A DNA stretch of 64,000 nucleotides from Paenibacillus sp. H1-7 (lineage in GTDB: Bacteria > Bacillota > Bacilli > Paenibacillales > NBRC-103111). Positions 50,063 through 59,957 of this stretch are shown in pieces. The notes beneath the pieces were generated by a model. That model had not been told where the DNA came from. It worked only from the letters and a program-made list of their open reading frames with translations, and searched no databases. Positions within the stretch are counted from its first letter, which is position 1. Each line of letters opens with the position of its first letter. A program made the position numbers and the translations under genes. The stretch is from the NCBI RefSeq assembly GCF_022354825.1, contig NZ_CP031168.1, positions 4,093,501 through 4,157,500 on the forward strand, read 5' to 3'.

Positions 50063-50515
50063 ATGATTATTAGAAAGCTGGGAGAACATGAGCAGCCCCC
50101 TATGGACCTGCTGCTGCTTGCCGATCCCAACCGGTCGCTGGTGGAGCAATATGTGCAAAGAGGGTCGTGTTTTATTGCTGACAAGGATGGTTCGGCCATT
50201 GGCGTCTATGTTCTGATACCTACAAGACCGGCAACCGTTGAGCTTGTGAACGTTGCCGTACTGGAGGCATTGCACGGACAGGGGATCGGGAAGCTGCTTG
50301 TGCTGCATGCCGTTCAATCAGCCAGAGAAATGGGCTTTCAGACCATTGAAGTAGGTACGGGGAGCACCGGAGTGGCTCAGCTCGCTCTGTATCAGAAATG
50401 CGGCTTTCGTATGACGGGGATCGACCGGGATTTCTTCATCCGGCATTACGATGAACCGATCTATGAGAACGGAATGCAGCTGAAGGATATGGTTCGGCTC
50501 TCCCAAGATTTATAA
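50063..50515 (+). CDS. GNAT acetyltransferase (YvbK-like)
   Basis: A 150-residue GCN5-related N-acetyltransferase. Strand beta4 and the acetyl-CoA loop are seen as VELVNVAVLEALHGQGIGKL (the Q-G-I-G-K form of the P-loop), followed by IEVGTGSTGVAQLALYQKCG and F-R-M-T-G-I-D-R-D-F-F, a signature of the YvbK subgroup. Substrate unknown. AAGGGG precedes the ATG. Close behind the Lhr gene and probably cotranscribed with it. Confidence 0.88.
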   Translation: MIIRKLGEHEQPPMDLLLLADPNRSLVEQYVQRGSCFIADKDGSAIGVYVLIPTRPATVELVNVAVLEALHGQGIGKLLVLHAVQSAREMGFQTIEVGTGSTGVAQLALYQKCGFRMTGIDRDFFIRHYDEPIYENGMQLKDMVRLSQDL

Positions 50516-50535
50516 AATAAACTAAGCACTGTTGG

Positions 50536-50579
50536 AGACAGGTGACTTCGCAAGCGATGCGAGAGCTGCCTGTCTTTTT
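50536..50579 (+). terminator. Terminator after the GNAT gene
   Basis: AGACAGG (50536-50542) with CCTGTCT (50569-50575) around an inner CGC/GCG hairpin, then TTTTT. Confidence 0.85.
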
Positions 50580-50766
50580 GCGTTGCATATCTTGCTGCTG
50601 AATCATTATCTGAATGGAAGCTCGTTACCCTCCCTCCTAGTTGGCTTAAACTACTAGCAAAACGGGTAATTCCATAGAAGCGGCAATAAAAATGAAGGCA
50701 AAAAGGAATCAGTTTTACAGGATAAGGAAACATTAGTAACTGGACTAAAAGGAGGTTGGATCCAGG

Positions 50767-51579
50767 ATGCCATTGACGCCTGAACAGCGTATAACCCTTC
50801 ACGGCTTTAACAACCTGACCAAATCGTTAAGCTTCAATATGTATGATATTTGCTATACGAAGACGAGAGAGGAACGGAAAGCCTACATAGCTTATATCGA
50901 TGAACAGTATAACGCGGCGAGATTGACCCATATTTTGAAAAACGTGGCGGACATTATCGGAGCACACGTCCTAAATATAGCGAAGCAGGATTACGAGCCC
51001 CAAGGGGCGAGCGTGACGATGCTCGTTTCGGAGGGACCCATTGAGGAGCCGACCAAGGAGGATTTTGATGAATCGCCCGGACCGCTGCCGGACACCGTAG
51101 TGATGCATTTGGACAAAAGCCATATTACCGTCCATACGTATCCCGAATACCATCCGGACGAAGGCATCAGCACCTTCCGCGCCGATATCGATGTTTCTAC
51201 TTGCGGCGAGATTTCGCCGCTGAAGGCTTTGAACTACTTGATCCGCTCCTTCGATACGGACATTATGACCATGGATTACCGCGTTCGCGGCTTCACCCGG
51301 GACACAACCGGGCATAAGCTGTTTATCGACCATGAGATCAACTCGATTCAAAACTACATTCCAACCGAAATAAAAGCTTTGTACGACATGATCGATGTCA
51401 ATGTGTATCAGGAAAATATTTTCCATACCAAATGCAAGCTCAGAGAATTTGACCTGAACAATTACTTGTTCGGCTATACGAAGGACAAGCTGAGCATTGA
51501 GGAACAAAAGGATATTACCGAGAGCTTGAAGTGGGAAATGGACGAAATCTTTTACGGAAAAAACATCTCTTACGCTTGA
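50767..51579 (+). CDS. speD: S-adenosylmethionine decarboxylase proenzyme (SpeD, class Ia)
   Basis: A 270-residue proenzyme of the E. coli-like long class. Self-cleavage between Lys117 and Ser118 in [14 protein letters not shown] would create the pyruvoyl cofactor; the later [20 protein letters not shown] block holds the proton-donor Cys. It supplies decarboxylated SAM for spermidine synthesis. Bacilli often carry the shorter SpeH class, so the long form is worth noting, although it is known in Paenibacillus and other Bacillales. AAAGGAGG precedes the ATG. No spermidine synthase gene lies nearby. Confidence 0.93.
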   Translation: MPLTPEQRITLHGFNNLTKSLSFNMYDICYTKTREERKAYIAYIDEQYNAARLTHILKNVADIIGAHVLNIAKQDYEPQGASVTMLVSEGPIEEPTKEDFDESPGPLPDTVVMHLDKSHITVHTYPEYHPDEGISTFRADIDVSTCGEISPLKALNYLIRSFDTDIMTMDYRVRGFTRDTTGHKLFIDHEINSIQNYIPTEIKALYDMIDVNVYQENIFHTKCKLREFDLNNYLFGYTKDKLSIEEQKDITESLKWEMDEIFYGKNISYA

Positions 51580-51607
51580 AGATAGGGGATGCCGCAAATA
51601 TTAGCGC

Positions 51608-51637
51608 GAGGAGCCTGCTTATTCGGGCTTCTTTTTT
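51608..51637 (+). terminator. Terminator after speD
   Basis: GAGGAGCC (51608-51615) with GGCTTCTT (51626-51633), two wobble pairs, then T residues to 51637. Confidence 0.8.
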
Positions 51638-51710
51638 ATTTCCAAATGACAGAAGGGTAACTAGTTAGTTTCGGACAAAAAGAAATTAGTTTTGCGTATT
51701 CCAACATAAT

Positions 51711-51724
51711 TGAAAGCGCTTTAT
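51711..51724 (+). promoter_or_regulatory. cre-like site overlapping the -10 of the secreted beta-helix gene
   Basis: TGAAAGCGCTTTAT matches 12 of 14 cre positions and overlaps a TATAAT at 51722-51727. CcpA binding here would block RNA polymerase. Confidence 0.65.
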
Positions 51725-51848
51725 AATGTTGTACGAGTCCGGCCGTTTTCCGGAAAATACACAATTATGGAGGTGAATACCAACGCAATCCATTAGACGC
51801 TTGCTGCGTTAACCAATCCAAGCAGCATAGAAGAAAGGTGATAAAAAA

Positions 51849-54800
51849 ATGCAACTAATGAAACAAAAAAGCAGCGCACTACTGGCACTACTTCTCGTCT
51901 TTTCTCTTCTGTTTCAGGGTCAATGGTTCATGCCTGCTTCCTTGGCCGCAGGTACAGGGGAAGTCAACTATGCTTTGGACAAGCCGGTTAAGGGCAAGAG
52001 CTCGGATACATCCGCAGGTAGGGCAACCACCGCTTTGGATGGAAATCCGGCTACCTATTGGCAGCCTCTTCAAGCAGACCGCAAGGACGATTTGAATGTA
52101 TGGATGACCGTTGATTTGACGACGGTGCAAGCTTTTCATAAGACGATCCTTGATTTCAATGGGACGCAAGGGCTTGTAAGCGGCTACAGCATCTTGTATT
52201 CGAACGACAACTCCAATTGGAGCGTAGCATATGAAAAGTCCAGTGCAACAGAAGCTGTTGCCGCTGTGGATTCGGTATCTTTTCCAGAAGTGTCCGCAAG
52301 ATATGTGAAGGTTTCCGTCAATTTGACCAGAGACTCGCTGTTTAAATTGGCTGAGTTCGAAGTCATTAGCGGCGGAGATCCGAACGCAGTCGACTTGAAA
52401 TCGGTGTATTTTGCCGATCCTGCGGGAACGGCTTATACGGAAGACACAACCATAAAAACTCAGGTGAACGGCAGCGTTCCGTTGAAGCTGCATGCCAAGC
52501 TGAGCAATGGCGAGGAAATCGACCCGGCGGATCCGAGACTGAGTGTTGCCATTACCAGCGCGAAGCCGGCAGTGGCCGCGGTTGATGCGACCGGGAACGT
52601 GAGCGCATTGGCTTCCGGGGTAACGCAAATTACAGGCACGATTATTTCCGGCAGCAAGACAGTTACTACGAGCTTGTGGATCGACGTAGCCAACCCAGAG
52701 CTGCTTATTGCAGATCTGCAATTGACGCATCCGACGATGACCATCCAGAACGGACAGCCGGCCTTCGTTAAGCCTGGCGATGTGTATCCGACCGTTCAGG
52801 TCAACGCTTTTGTCGATGCCGAGATTAGCGGCGAAGTGGTAGACGGCTCGCAAAATGTAGTGTATCGTTTCCCTGCAGCTTCCTTGACCGCAGGAACGGT
52901 TCAACAGCTGACGGTACCAGGTACGGTGTCTTTCATCGGCGAGCACCAAATCCGGCTTACTATTACACCTGCCGGTAAAGCGCCGATGTACGATACGTAC
53001 TATTTCTTCTCGGCAAACGAGAATACGATTCCAGCCGGCCAAAGCAAATTGGCCTTCACGGGAACTGACGGCAAGATGGTCTATGTGCCGGATTTCAAGG
53101 GCAACAAAATTATTGATTACTCCAATGCGGGATATATGGGCGGAGGCGTGAAGCTTCCTGACGTTCCTGTCAAAATGACGCTCTATCCTAACCCGGAAGG
53201 CGATGATACGGCAAGAATCCAGGCCGCTATCGACGAGCTTTCCGCTATGCCCTTGTCTCAGGATGGCTTCAGAGGTGCACTGCTGCTTTCCAAAGGAACA
53301 TATCGTTTGGGCGGCAAGCTGGCCATTCGGGCATCCGGTATCGTGCTGCGTGGCGAGGGGCAAGGAGCTGACGGCACGATTCTGTACGGTACGGGTACCG
53401 ACCAAAGAGATTTGCTGGAAATTGGTGGCGCGCGGGGACCTGTAGTCAATACCGCGGTATCCACAACAATCGCCGACATGTTTGTGCCTACAGGTGCGCG
53501 CAGCTTCCGGGTTTCGGATGCAAGCCAGTTCCAAGTTGGCGATACCGTTATGGTCCGCAGAAAAGGAAATGACCGTTGGATTCATGAGCTCAAGATGGAT
53601 CAAATCACGGACAGACCGGGAACTACGGACAGCACGCAGCAGTGGACGCCGTTCGATCTGAACTTTGACCGCGTCATTACGAATATTCAAGGCAACGTCA
53701 TTACTATCGATGCGCCGATTGCAAACTCCGTCGAATTGCGTTGGGGTGGAGGCGAGGTTCTTGCTTATGACGATTCCGACCGGATTCAACAAGTAGGTGT
53801 TGAAAACCTACGCGTTGATGTTAATTTCGATCCGTCGATTGTCAAGCAGGACGGCGGAGTTAATTATTATGCAGATGACAGCCATCCCCAAACATTCGTT
53901 GTTCTGAGAAGCGTTAAAAACGCATGGGTACGCGATATTACGGCGCTTCACTTGGGTTACTCGATGGTCTATACGGCAAGAGACGCCAAGTGGACGACGA
54001 CACAAGACAGCACCGTCCTGGAAATGGCGAGCACGCTGGACGGCGGCAGAAGATATCCGCTGCTGTACGAAGGACAGCTTGGTTTAACGCAAAGAGTCAA
54101 TGTTGACACGGCAAGACATTCCTATATCGTAGGCAGCCGGGTCCCAGGACCAAACGTCTTCCTGGACGGAGTAGCAGGTACGGAATTCGCAACCTCCGAA
54201 CCGCATCACCGCTGGTCTGTCGGCGGATTGTTCGATAATATCGATGCCGATATTGCGATTCAAGACCGCGGCTGGCTCGGAAGCGGCCATGGATGGGCGG
54301 GCGCGAACTGGGTTGCTTGGAACACGAAGGGCACCCTGGCTCTGCAAGGACCTCCAACAGCACAAAACTATGCGATCGGATTTACAGGGAAAGTGAGCAA
54401 GCCTTACCTTCCTAACAAAGACGATCTTAGACCAAGAGGCGAAGGCTATTGGGAAAGCACAGGTGCAGCGGTTGGACCGCGCAGCTTGTATTTGCAGCAA
54501 TTGCAGGATCGTCTCGGCACCGGTGCGGTGGGCAACATTGCAGCGTATCCTTATGGACAGCCGGGACTGAGCAGCCTGACCGTTAGCACAGGTCAGCTTA
54601 CTCCATCGTTTGCCAAGGATCAAACAGAGTATTCCGTCAGTGTGCCGAGTAAAGTGGAGAAGCTGACAGTGACTCCAAGCGCTGTCGACACCGGTTCCTC
54701 CATTTTTGTTAACGGTTCCTCGGTTGCGAGCGGCCAAGCAAGCCAGGAAATCAGCTTGAACGAAGGAAATAATACGGTACAAATCGCCGTATATTCCCCA

Positions 54801-55643
54801 AGCGGCAATGCTTCCAAATCCTATACGGTTTCCATCGACCGCGCGGTGCTTCCAGTATCGTCGATCGTTCTGGATTCGAAGCTGTATTTACTGAAGGCGG
54901 ACGATACGCAACAGGTTGCCGTCACAGCAGTTTTTGAAGATAACAGCCGCAAAACGGTAACATCCGGCGTCACCTACCGTTCCTCCAACCCTTCCGTAGC
55001 CCAGATCGATGAGAACGGCGTCATTAAAGGAATGGGGCCGGGAACCGCTGAAATTACAGTGGAGTATCGTGGTAAACGGGCGGAGGCAAGAGCCGTAGTT
55101 TACGGCATTCCTTATCAATTAGTGGGCATCCAGCTCGACTCCGTAGCGTATACGCTGAAGGCGGGGGAGACCCATTCCACCGTCGTTCAAGCTGTATATT
55201 CGGATTTTAGTAAGAAGCCCGTTACTGATGGAGTCTCCTTCCAATCGTCCAATACGTCGGTTGCTCAAATTGACAGTAATGGCGTGGTTACGGCAGTAGG
55301 CAGCGGAGTGGCCGACATTATTGTGGAATATGCCGGCAAACGGGCTGTAGCCAAAGTCATCGTTATTGGAGCGCCACCTGTATTTCTTAAATCTATAGAT
55401 CTTGACGACCGGGAGTACTCCTTGCGTGTCGGCCAAACACACTCAACAGTCGTGTACGCAGAGTATACCGATCGGACGAAACAACAAGTTTCATCCGGCG
55501 CTACGTTCCGTTCGTTGAATCCGTTCGTCGCCAAAGTTGATGCGAATGGTGTCGTGACGGCATTGAAATCCGGCAAAGCCGATATTTTAGTCCAATATCA
55601 AGGCAGATTGACAACGGCTAAAGTAACGGTATCCGCGCCTTGA
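51849..55643 (+). CDS. Large secreted beta-helix protein with discoidin and Big2-like domains
   Basis: A 1264-residue exported protein. Signal peptide to about residue 34 (MPASLAAG). A discoidin/F5-8C carbohydrate-binding domain covers about 38-175 (NYALDKPVKGKSSDTSAGRA, SARYVKVSVNL). A Big2-like domain is near 180-278. A right-handed parallel beta-helix covers about 430-880 (DDTARIQAAIDELSAMPLSQ, GTYRLGGKLAIRASGIVLRG). A cadherin-like beta-sandwich follows at about 910-998 (SSLTVSTGQLTPSFAKDQTE), then three Big2-like repeats to the end. The helix resembles the Pectate_lyase_3 group and likely acts on a plant polysaccharide, but no catalytic residue can be assigned. It has no S-layer domain. 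A cre-like site overlaps its promoter. Confidence 0.8.
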   Translation: MQLMKQKSSALLALLLVFSLLFQGQWFMPASLAAGTGEVNYALDKPVKGKSSDTSAGRATTALDGNPATYWQPLQADRKDDLNVWMTVDLTTVQAFHKTILDFNGTQGLVSGYSILYSNDNSNWSVAYEKSSATEAVAAVDSVSFPEVSARYVKVSVNLTRDSLFKLAEFEVISGGDPNAVDLKSVYFADPAGTAYTEDTTIKTQVNGSVPLKLHAKLSNGEEIDPADPRLSVAITSAKPAVAAVDATGNVSALASGVTQITGTIISGSKTVTTSLWIDVANPELLIADLQLTHPTMTIQNGQPAFVKPGDVYPTVQVNAFVDAEISGEVVDGSQNVVYRFPAASLTAGTVQQLTVPGTVSFIGEHQIRLTITPAGKAPMYDTYYFFSANENTIPAGQSKLAFTGTDGKMVYVPDFKGNKIIDYSNAGYMGGGVKLPDVPVKMTLYPNPEGDDTARIQAAIDELSAMPLSQDGFRGALLLSKGTYRLGGKLAIRASGIVLRGEGQGADGTILYGTGTDQRDLLEIGGARGPVVNTAVSTTIADMFVPTGARSFRVSDASQFQVGDTVMVRRKGNDRWIHELKMDQITDRPGTTDSTQQWTPFDLNFDRVITNIQGNVITIDAPIANSVELRWGGGEVLAYDDSDRIQQVGVENLRVDVNFDPSIVKQDGGVNYYADDSHPQTFVVLRSVKNAWVRDITALHLGYSMVYTARDAKWTTTQDSTVLEMASTLDGGRRYPLLYEGQLGLTQRVNVDTARHSYIVGSRVPGPNVFLDGVAGTEFATSEPHHRWSVGGLFDNIDADIAIQDRGWLGSGHGWAGANWVAWNTKGTLALQGPPTAQNYAIGFTGKVSKPYLPNKDDLRPRGEGYWESTGAAVGPRSLYLQQLQDRLGTGAVGNIAAYPYGQPGLSSLTVSTGQLTPSFAKDQTEYSVSVPSKVEKLTVTPSAVDTGSSIFVNGSSVASGQASQEISLNEGNNTVQIAVYSPSGNASKSYTVSIDRAVLPVSSIVLDSKLYLLKADDTQQVAVTAVFEDNSRKTVTSGVTYRSSNPSVAQIDENGVIKGMGPGTAEITVEYRGKRAEARAVVYGIPYQLVGIQLDSVAYTLKAGETHSTVVQAVYSDFSKKPVTDGVSFQSSNTSVAQIDSNGVVTAVGSGVADIIVEYAGKRAVAKVIVIGAPPVFLKSIDLDDREYSLRVGQTHSTVVYAEYTDRTKQQVSSGATFRSLNPFVAKVDANGVVTALKSGKADILVQYQGRLTTAKVTVSAP

Positions 55644-55683
55644 TGGAACAACGGAGCCGGCTAGTACACATGAAATAGTTACT

Positions 55684-55715
55684 GCAAGCCATCGGACCTC
55701 ATTCCGGTGGCTTGC
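55684..55715 (+). terminator. Hairpin after the secreted beta-helix gene
   Basis: GCAAGCCATCGG (55684-55695) with CCGGTGGCTTGC (55704-55715), 12 bp with one wobble. The T run is short (TTCATGTT), so termination may be partial. Confidence 0.65.
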
Positions 55716-55748
55716 TTCATGTTCGACAGCTGTAAATGGATAAAACCG

Positions 55749-55777
55749 TTTACAATAGAACAAATGTTTGGTATGAT
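55749..55777 (+). promoter_or_regulatory. Promoter of the nucleotidyltransferase-uvrA2 operon
   Basis: TTTACA (55749-55754), 17-nt spacer, TATGAT (55772-55777). A LexA-like box fills the spacer. Confidence 0.75.
55757..55770. promoter_or_regulatory. LexA (SOS) box between -35 and -10
   Basis: AGAACAAATGTTTG matches 12 of 14 positions of the Gram-positive consensus CGAACRNRYGTTYC; only the outermost bases differ. Its position inside the promoter spacer would block RNA polymerase, and the downstream UvrA paralogue is a sensible SOS gene. Confidence 0.65.
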
Positions 55778-55834
55778 AATAGTGGTTAATTTTACCATAA
55801 AGGTCTGGATTTACTACCCATGGGAGGGTGTTGG

Positions 55835-56791
55835 ATGGAACAGACGCATCAGGCCAATCGGCTGACCGCAATATTCAGAGAAGCGCTTCAGACGTTCATC
55901 GACAAGGTAAAGCAGGATGATCAAGTGATTGCCGCTGTCCTGCTAGGAAGTTTATCGTACGATCAAGTCTGGGAGAAATCGGACATTGATCTCAAGCTCA
56001 TCGTTCATGATCAGAAGCTGTCCAAGGGGTACAATTGCTTTGTAGAGAACGATGTTCCTATCAACACCTCCATTCAGACACGAAACGATTTCAAGCGGTG
56101 GATGGAGAGATCCATTCAGACTTCTATAGATCATTCCATGCTGTTACGCAGCACTTTATTGTTTACCAAGGATCCTTCGATTGAATCATACTTTGAACAA
56201 ATACGGTACGTGGGAGAACGCGACAGGCAGCTGCAGCTGCTTCGTCTCGGATGCTATACACTAAGTATTCTCGCTAAGGCGGAGAAGTGGCTGTATGTGA
56301 AGAATGACCCTGCCTATAGCGGATTATGGATTATGAAGATGGTGGATGTCCTGTCACAAATGGAAGTAGTCTTGAACGGAGAAGTTCCGATGCGTGAATC
56401 GGTTCAACAGGCGCTTCAACTTAACCCGGCATTCTTTCAAAGTATCTATACGGAAATGATAACTAACGGGGCGAACGAGCATAAGGTGAAGTCCGTTCTG
56501 GAGGAGATCAATGGTTATTTGAATGTACGGGCCGAGAGACTGTTTCAGCCGGTACTTGATTACTTGAAGGAGGAAGCGGATGTCCGCACCGCCACGGATA
56601 TAGTGGAAAAGCTGGGTGTTGTCGTCCAATTGAATACCAGCTCTATCACCACGGCATGCGATTGGCTGACGGAACGTGAGCTTCTGTCCAAAATGGAAGC
56701 AGAGACGAAAGCGACACCCAAAAGCCGGGTAGAGCTTAAGGAACCGGCGTATTTGTATGAAGTTACCGATGACGATGATTGGGGGATGTAG
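55835..56791 (+). CDS. Nucleotidyltransferase-domain protein
   Basis: A 318-residue protein with a Pol-beta-like nucleotidyltransferase signature, VLLGSLSYDQVWEKSDIDLK (Gly-Ser followed by Asp-x-Asp), then a helical region of the kind seen in aminoglycoside nucleotidyltransferase relatives, and a C-terminal winged-helix-like part (LNTSSITTACDWLTERELLS). It ends with an acidic tail (YEVTDDDDWGM). Start ATG 55835 has GGGAGGGTG upstream; an in-frame ATG at 55820 overlaps that site. It lies 6 nt before the uvrA paralogue, so they form an operon. Function unknown; a role tied to DNA repair or drug response is inference. Confidence 0.8.
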   Translation: MEQTHQANRLTAIFREALQTFIDKVKQDDQVIAAVLLGSLSYDQVWEKSDIDLKLIVHDQKLSKGYNCFVENDVPINTSIQTRNDFKRWMERSIQTSIDHSMLLRSTLLFTKDPSIESYFEQIRYVGERDRQLQLLRLGCYTLSILAKAEKWLYVKNDPAYSGLWIMKMVDVLSQMEVVLNGEVPMRESVQQALQLNPAFFQSIYTEMITNGANEHKVKSVLEEINGYLNVRAERLFQPVLDYLKEEADVRTATDIVEKLGVVVQLNTSSITTACDWLTERELLSKMEAETKATPKSRVELKEPAYLYEVTDDDDWGM

Positions 56792-56797
56792 CCGAAG

Positions 56798-59692
56798 ATG
56801 AGACAATTCATTGAGGTCCGGGGAGCGCGCCAGAACAATTTGCAGAACGTGGATGTGAACATTCCGCGGGACAAATTAACCGTAATAACCGGAGTCAGCG
56901 GCTCCGGGAAATCTTCGCTTGCCTTTGAGGTCATATATGGCGAAGGCCAGCGGCGGTTTCTCGAATCGTTATCTACCTTCGCCAAAAGCCGCATGAGTCA
57001 GATCAAGAAGCCTGACGTGGACTTCGTGTTCGGTTTGTCTCCCGTTATTGCCATCGAGCAGAAGAAGGGGATTGTCAATCCTAGATCCACCGTCGGTACG
57101 ATGACGGATATTTATGACTTTTTGCGGCTGCTGTTCGCGTCTACAGGAGACGCAAGCTGTCCGTTCTGCGATCATCCGGTTCCTGTACGGACTGCCGACC
57201 AGATGATAGAGCGCATCCAGTCGCTTCCCGAAGGAACCGAAATTGAAGTATTAGCTCCCATTTACAAGATCTATGGGGAGGACTTTGAAACCTTATTTGA
57301 CGAGATCCGGACGAAAGGATTTCGAACCCTTTTGATCGATGGCGTCCCTCATAGTCTCGGGGATCCGCTGGAGCTCGACGAAGAGATGGAATACCGGATG
57401 GAAGTGGTCGTCGATAAAGTCGTTGTGAAACGCGACATTTTCAAGGTGCTCACCAAAACGATCGAGAACAGCTTGAAGCTGGTAGGAGAAGGCTTCATCC
57501 GCTTTGAAATCGTCGGGAGTCCGGAAGGCAAACAAGTTGATGCGAACGCTTTTTATTCCGGGTTTGCCTGCCCTGAGCACCACCTTACATTAGGTGAACT
57601 GCAGCCTTATTACTTTTCCTTTAACGACCCGGAAAGCGCCTGTCGAACATGCGGCGGGATCGGAACTTTTATGAGGACCGAATCGCGGTTTCTGGTAAAG
57701 AGCTGGGAGAAGAGCATTTTGAAAGGCGCATTGGATACGAAGCTTCTTGGCACCAGCATGAACACATGGCGATGGAGCATTCTGCACAGCTTGAGTAAGC
57801 ATTACGGCTTTGATTTGGAGACTCCGCTAAATGAATTGCCGGAGGAGATTCTGAGTATATTGTTTCACGGAACGAAGGGACAAAAGTTCCCGTTCGTCGT
57901 TCCCGCCGACGCCTCCAAAACTCAAGCGAGACATGCCGGGAAAATGATGGGTTACGGCGGTTTGGTCAATATGGTGAATCGCTGGTACAAATTGTATGTC
58001 AAGCGCAAAGCTCAAAATAACACGGAAGACGAATTTTACAAACGGGTAATGGTTGAACACACATGTCCTGACTGCGAGGGGAAGAAACTGAAGCCGCAGC
58101 GGTTCTGTGTCAAAGTAGGCGGCGCAGACATACACGAGCTGTGCAGCATACCAATGATGGACCTTCAGCGGTTTATGAGCGAGCTGACATTTCGGGAGGA
58201 AAAGGCTCAGGTAGGACGGCAAATCGTCAAGGAGATCCAATCCCGGCTGACGCTGCTGTTGGATATCGGACTTGATTACTTAAGCCTCGGACGCCGCTCT
58301 GATACAATTTCCGGCGGGGAAGCGCAGCGGATTCGGCTGTCAACTCAGATCAGCTCGGGCTTGATGGGCATGCTGTACGTACTGGATGAGCCGAGTATCG
58401 GACTTCACGCGAGAGATAGCATCCGCATAGTGGATACGCTCAGGAAGCTGCGCGATATCGGCAATACCATTATCGTGGTGGAGCACGATATGGATACGAT
58501 CTGCAGCGCCGATCACATCATAGAGGTCGGCCCTGGCCCGGGCTTGCGCGGCGGACGCATTATTGCCCAAGGAACGGCAGGGGATTTGAGAGCCCATCCG
58601 GAGTCATTGACAGGATCGTTTCTAGCCGGCACCCGCAAGATCGAAGTGCCGTCGAAGCGCCGCCAAGCGTCGGGCCTAATGCTTTCTATCCGGGGAGCGA
58701 GAGCGAACAATCTGCGTTCTGTGGATGTCGATATTCCTTTGGGCGTCATGGTCTGTATTACCGGTGTATCGGGCTCAGGCAAAAGCACCCTGATTAACGA
58801 GGTCATGTATAAGCAGTTATACTCGTTGTTCCATGATGCGAGAATTGTTCCAGGAGAGCATGACTCGTTAGAAGGGAAAGAGCATTTAACAGGAATCATC
58901 AATATCGACCAATCTCCGATAGGACGAAGCTCCAGATCGAATGCGGCGACTTATGTCGGATTTTTTGACCGCATTCGTGAGCTCTATGCCGAAGCTGCCG
59001 CTGCCGCGGGTAAGGCGCTGGGCAAGAACGACTTTAGCTTTAACCAGAAGAACGGCGGGCGTTGTGAGCACTGCCAGGGTGAAGGCGTAGTCACCACCCA
59101 GCTGCAGTTCATGCCTGACGTGGAATCCGTGTGCCCTGTGTGTAAGGGAGCCCGGTTCAATGAAGAAGTACTAGATGTACGTATCAAGGATAAGAATATA
59201 GCCCAGGTACTGGAGATGAGCATCGAGGAGGCTGTAGATTATTTCTCGGACCAGTCCTATATCCTGCACAAGTTGAATGTGTTGAACCAGCTGGGTCTCG
59301 GGTATTTACGCGTAGGTCAATCGTCCACGACCTTATCGGGCGGGGAAGCACAGCGTATCAAGCTTGCCACTGAATTGAGCAAGATCAAGCGCGGCGCGCA
59401 CAACCTGTACATACTCGACGAACCGACCACCGGTCTGCATTTGCAGGATATACAAAAGCTCATCGACTGTATCCATCAACTCGTCGATGCCGGGCATACC
59501 GTCGTTGTCATAGAGCATCACCTGGATATGATTAAAGTAGCCGACCACATTATAGACATGGGACCTGAAGGCGGCAAAAATGGCGGTACTGTCGTTGCCT
59601 GCGGCACACCGGAGGAAGTAGCCAAGACTGAAGGCTCGTTGACCGGCAAGTTTTTGCAGGAAGTGCTGGTTGCGGAAAACTGTTATTGGTAA
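56798..59692 (+). CDS. UvrA paralogue (excinuclease-type ABC ATPase)
   Basis: A 964-residue UvrA-family protein with two ABC modules. Walker A sites: GVSGSGKS at 32-39 and a second GVSGSGKST in the C-terminal half. Signatures: [20 protein letters not shown] and [20 protein letters not shown]. Walker [13 protein letters not shown] and [12 protein letters not shown]. Zinc sites: ACPEHH paired with CRTCGG (the second Cys of the usual CxxC replaced by His), CPDCEGKKL, and CEHCQGEG...CPVCKG. It is about as long as UvrA but carries the variations of a second copy. A role in recognising bulky lesions or DNA-binding drugs is likely. It is coupled to the nucleotidyltransferase gene under a LexA-like box. 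Confidence 0.88.
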   Translation: MRQFIEVRGARQNNLQNVDVNIPRDKLTVITGVSGSGKSSLAFEVIYGEGQRRFLESLSTFAKSRMSQIKKPDVDFVFGLSPVIAIEQKKGIVNPRSTVGTMTDIYDFLRLLFASTGDASCPFCDHPVPVRTADQMIERIQSLPEGTEIEVLAPIYKIYGEDFETLFDEIRTKGFRTLLIDGVPHSLGDPLELDEEMEYRMEVVVDKVVVKRDIFKVLTKTIENSLKLVGEGFIRFEIVGSPEGKQVDANAFYSGFACPEHHLTLGELQPYYFSFNDPESACRTCGGIGTFMRTESRFLVKSWEKSILKGALDTKLLGTSMNTWRWSILHSLSKHYGFDLETPLNELPEEILSILFHGTKGQKFPFVVPADASKTQARHAGKMMGYGGLVNMVNRWYKLYVKRKAQNNTEDEFYKRVMVEHTCPDCEGKKLKPQRFCVKVGGADIHELCSIPMMDLQRFMSELTFREEKAQVGRQIVKEIQSRLTLLLDIGLDYLSLGRRSDTISGGEAQRIRLSTQISSGLMGMLYVLDEPSIGLHARDSIRIVDTLRKLRDIGNTIIVVEHDMDTICSADHIIEVGPGPGLRGGRIIAQGTAGDLRAHPESLTGSFLAGTRKIEVPSKRRQASGLMLSIRGARANNLRSVDVDIPLGVMVCITGVSGSGKSTLINEVMYKQLYSLFHDARIVPGEHDSLEGKEHLTGIINIDQSPIGRSSRSNAATYVGFFDRIRELYAEAAAAAGKALGKNDFSFNQKNGGRCEHCQGEGVVTTQLQFMPDVESVCPVCKGARFNEEVLDVRIKDKNIAQVLEMSIEEAVDYFSDQSYILHKLNVLNQLGLGYLRVGQSSTTLSGGEAQRIKLATELSKIKRGAHNLYILDEPTTGLHLQDIQKLIDCIHQLVDAGHTVVVIEHHLDMIKVADHIIDMGPEGGKNGGTVVACGTPEEVAKTEGSLTGKFLQEVLVAENCYW

Positions 59693-59728
59693 AGTAAAAT
59701 AGAACTTTTTAAGCTGAATGCCATTGTT

Positions 59729-59760
59729 AGTCCATGAGTCCATCGGACCATGGGCTTTTT
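59729..59760 (+). terminator. Terminator after the UvrA paralogue
   Basis: AGTCCATG (59729-59736) with CATGGGCT (59749-59756), one wobble, then TTTTT. Confidence 0.75.
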
Positions 59761-59896
59761 GCTATAGATCTAGAGAGAAATTTTGATTAGCTTGGGTATC
59801 GGTAAAAGCATGGCTTCTGGAGCAGACTTTGTCATCTAGGTATTGATACTTGTAGGATTGCCAACCCGGGCAGCAGCATAAAGTTCATTTTTCAAG

Positions 59897-59927
59897 TTGA
59901 CTCTAACGTTACGTTATACTCTATAGT
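59897..59927 (+). promoter_or_regulatory. MerR-type promoter with 19-bp spacer and palindromic operator
   Basis: TTGACT (59897-59902), 19-nt spacer, TATAGT (59922-59927). The spacer contains the perfect palindrome TAACGT-T-ACGTTA (59904-59916). Over-long spacers with a central dyad are the hallmark of promoters activated by MerR-family proteins, so the downstream regulator is probably autoregulated. Confidence 0.82.
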
Positions 59928-59957
59928 AAGTCGTGAAGGGAGGTCATCCTTATTGCA

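Noticed and set aside
51888-53792. A 634-codon reverse-strand open frame
   Set aside because: It is fully antisense to the secreted beta-helix gene, has no ribosome binding site and its translation is rich in Arg, Cys and His with no domain sense.
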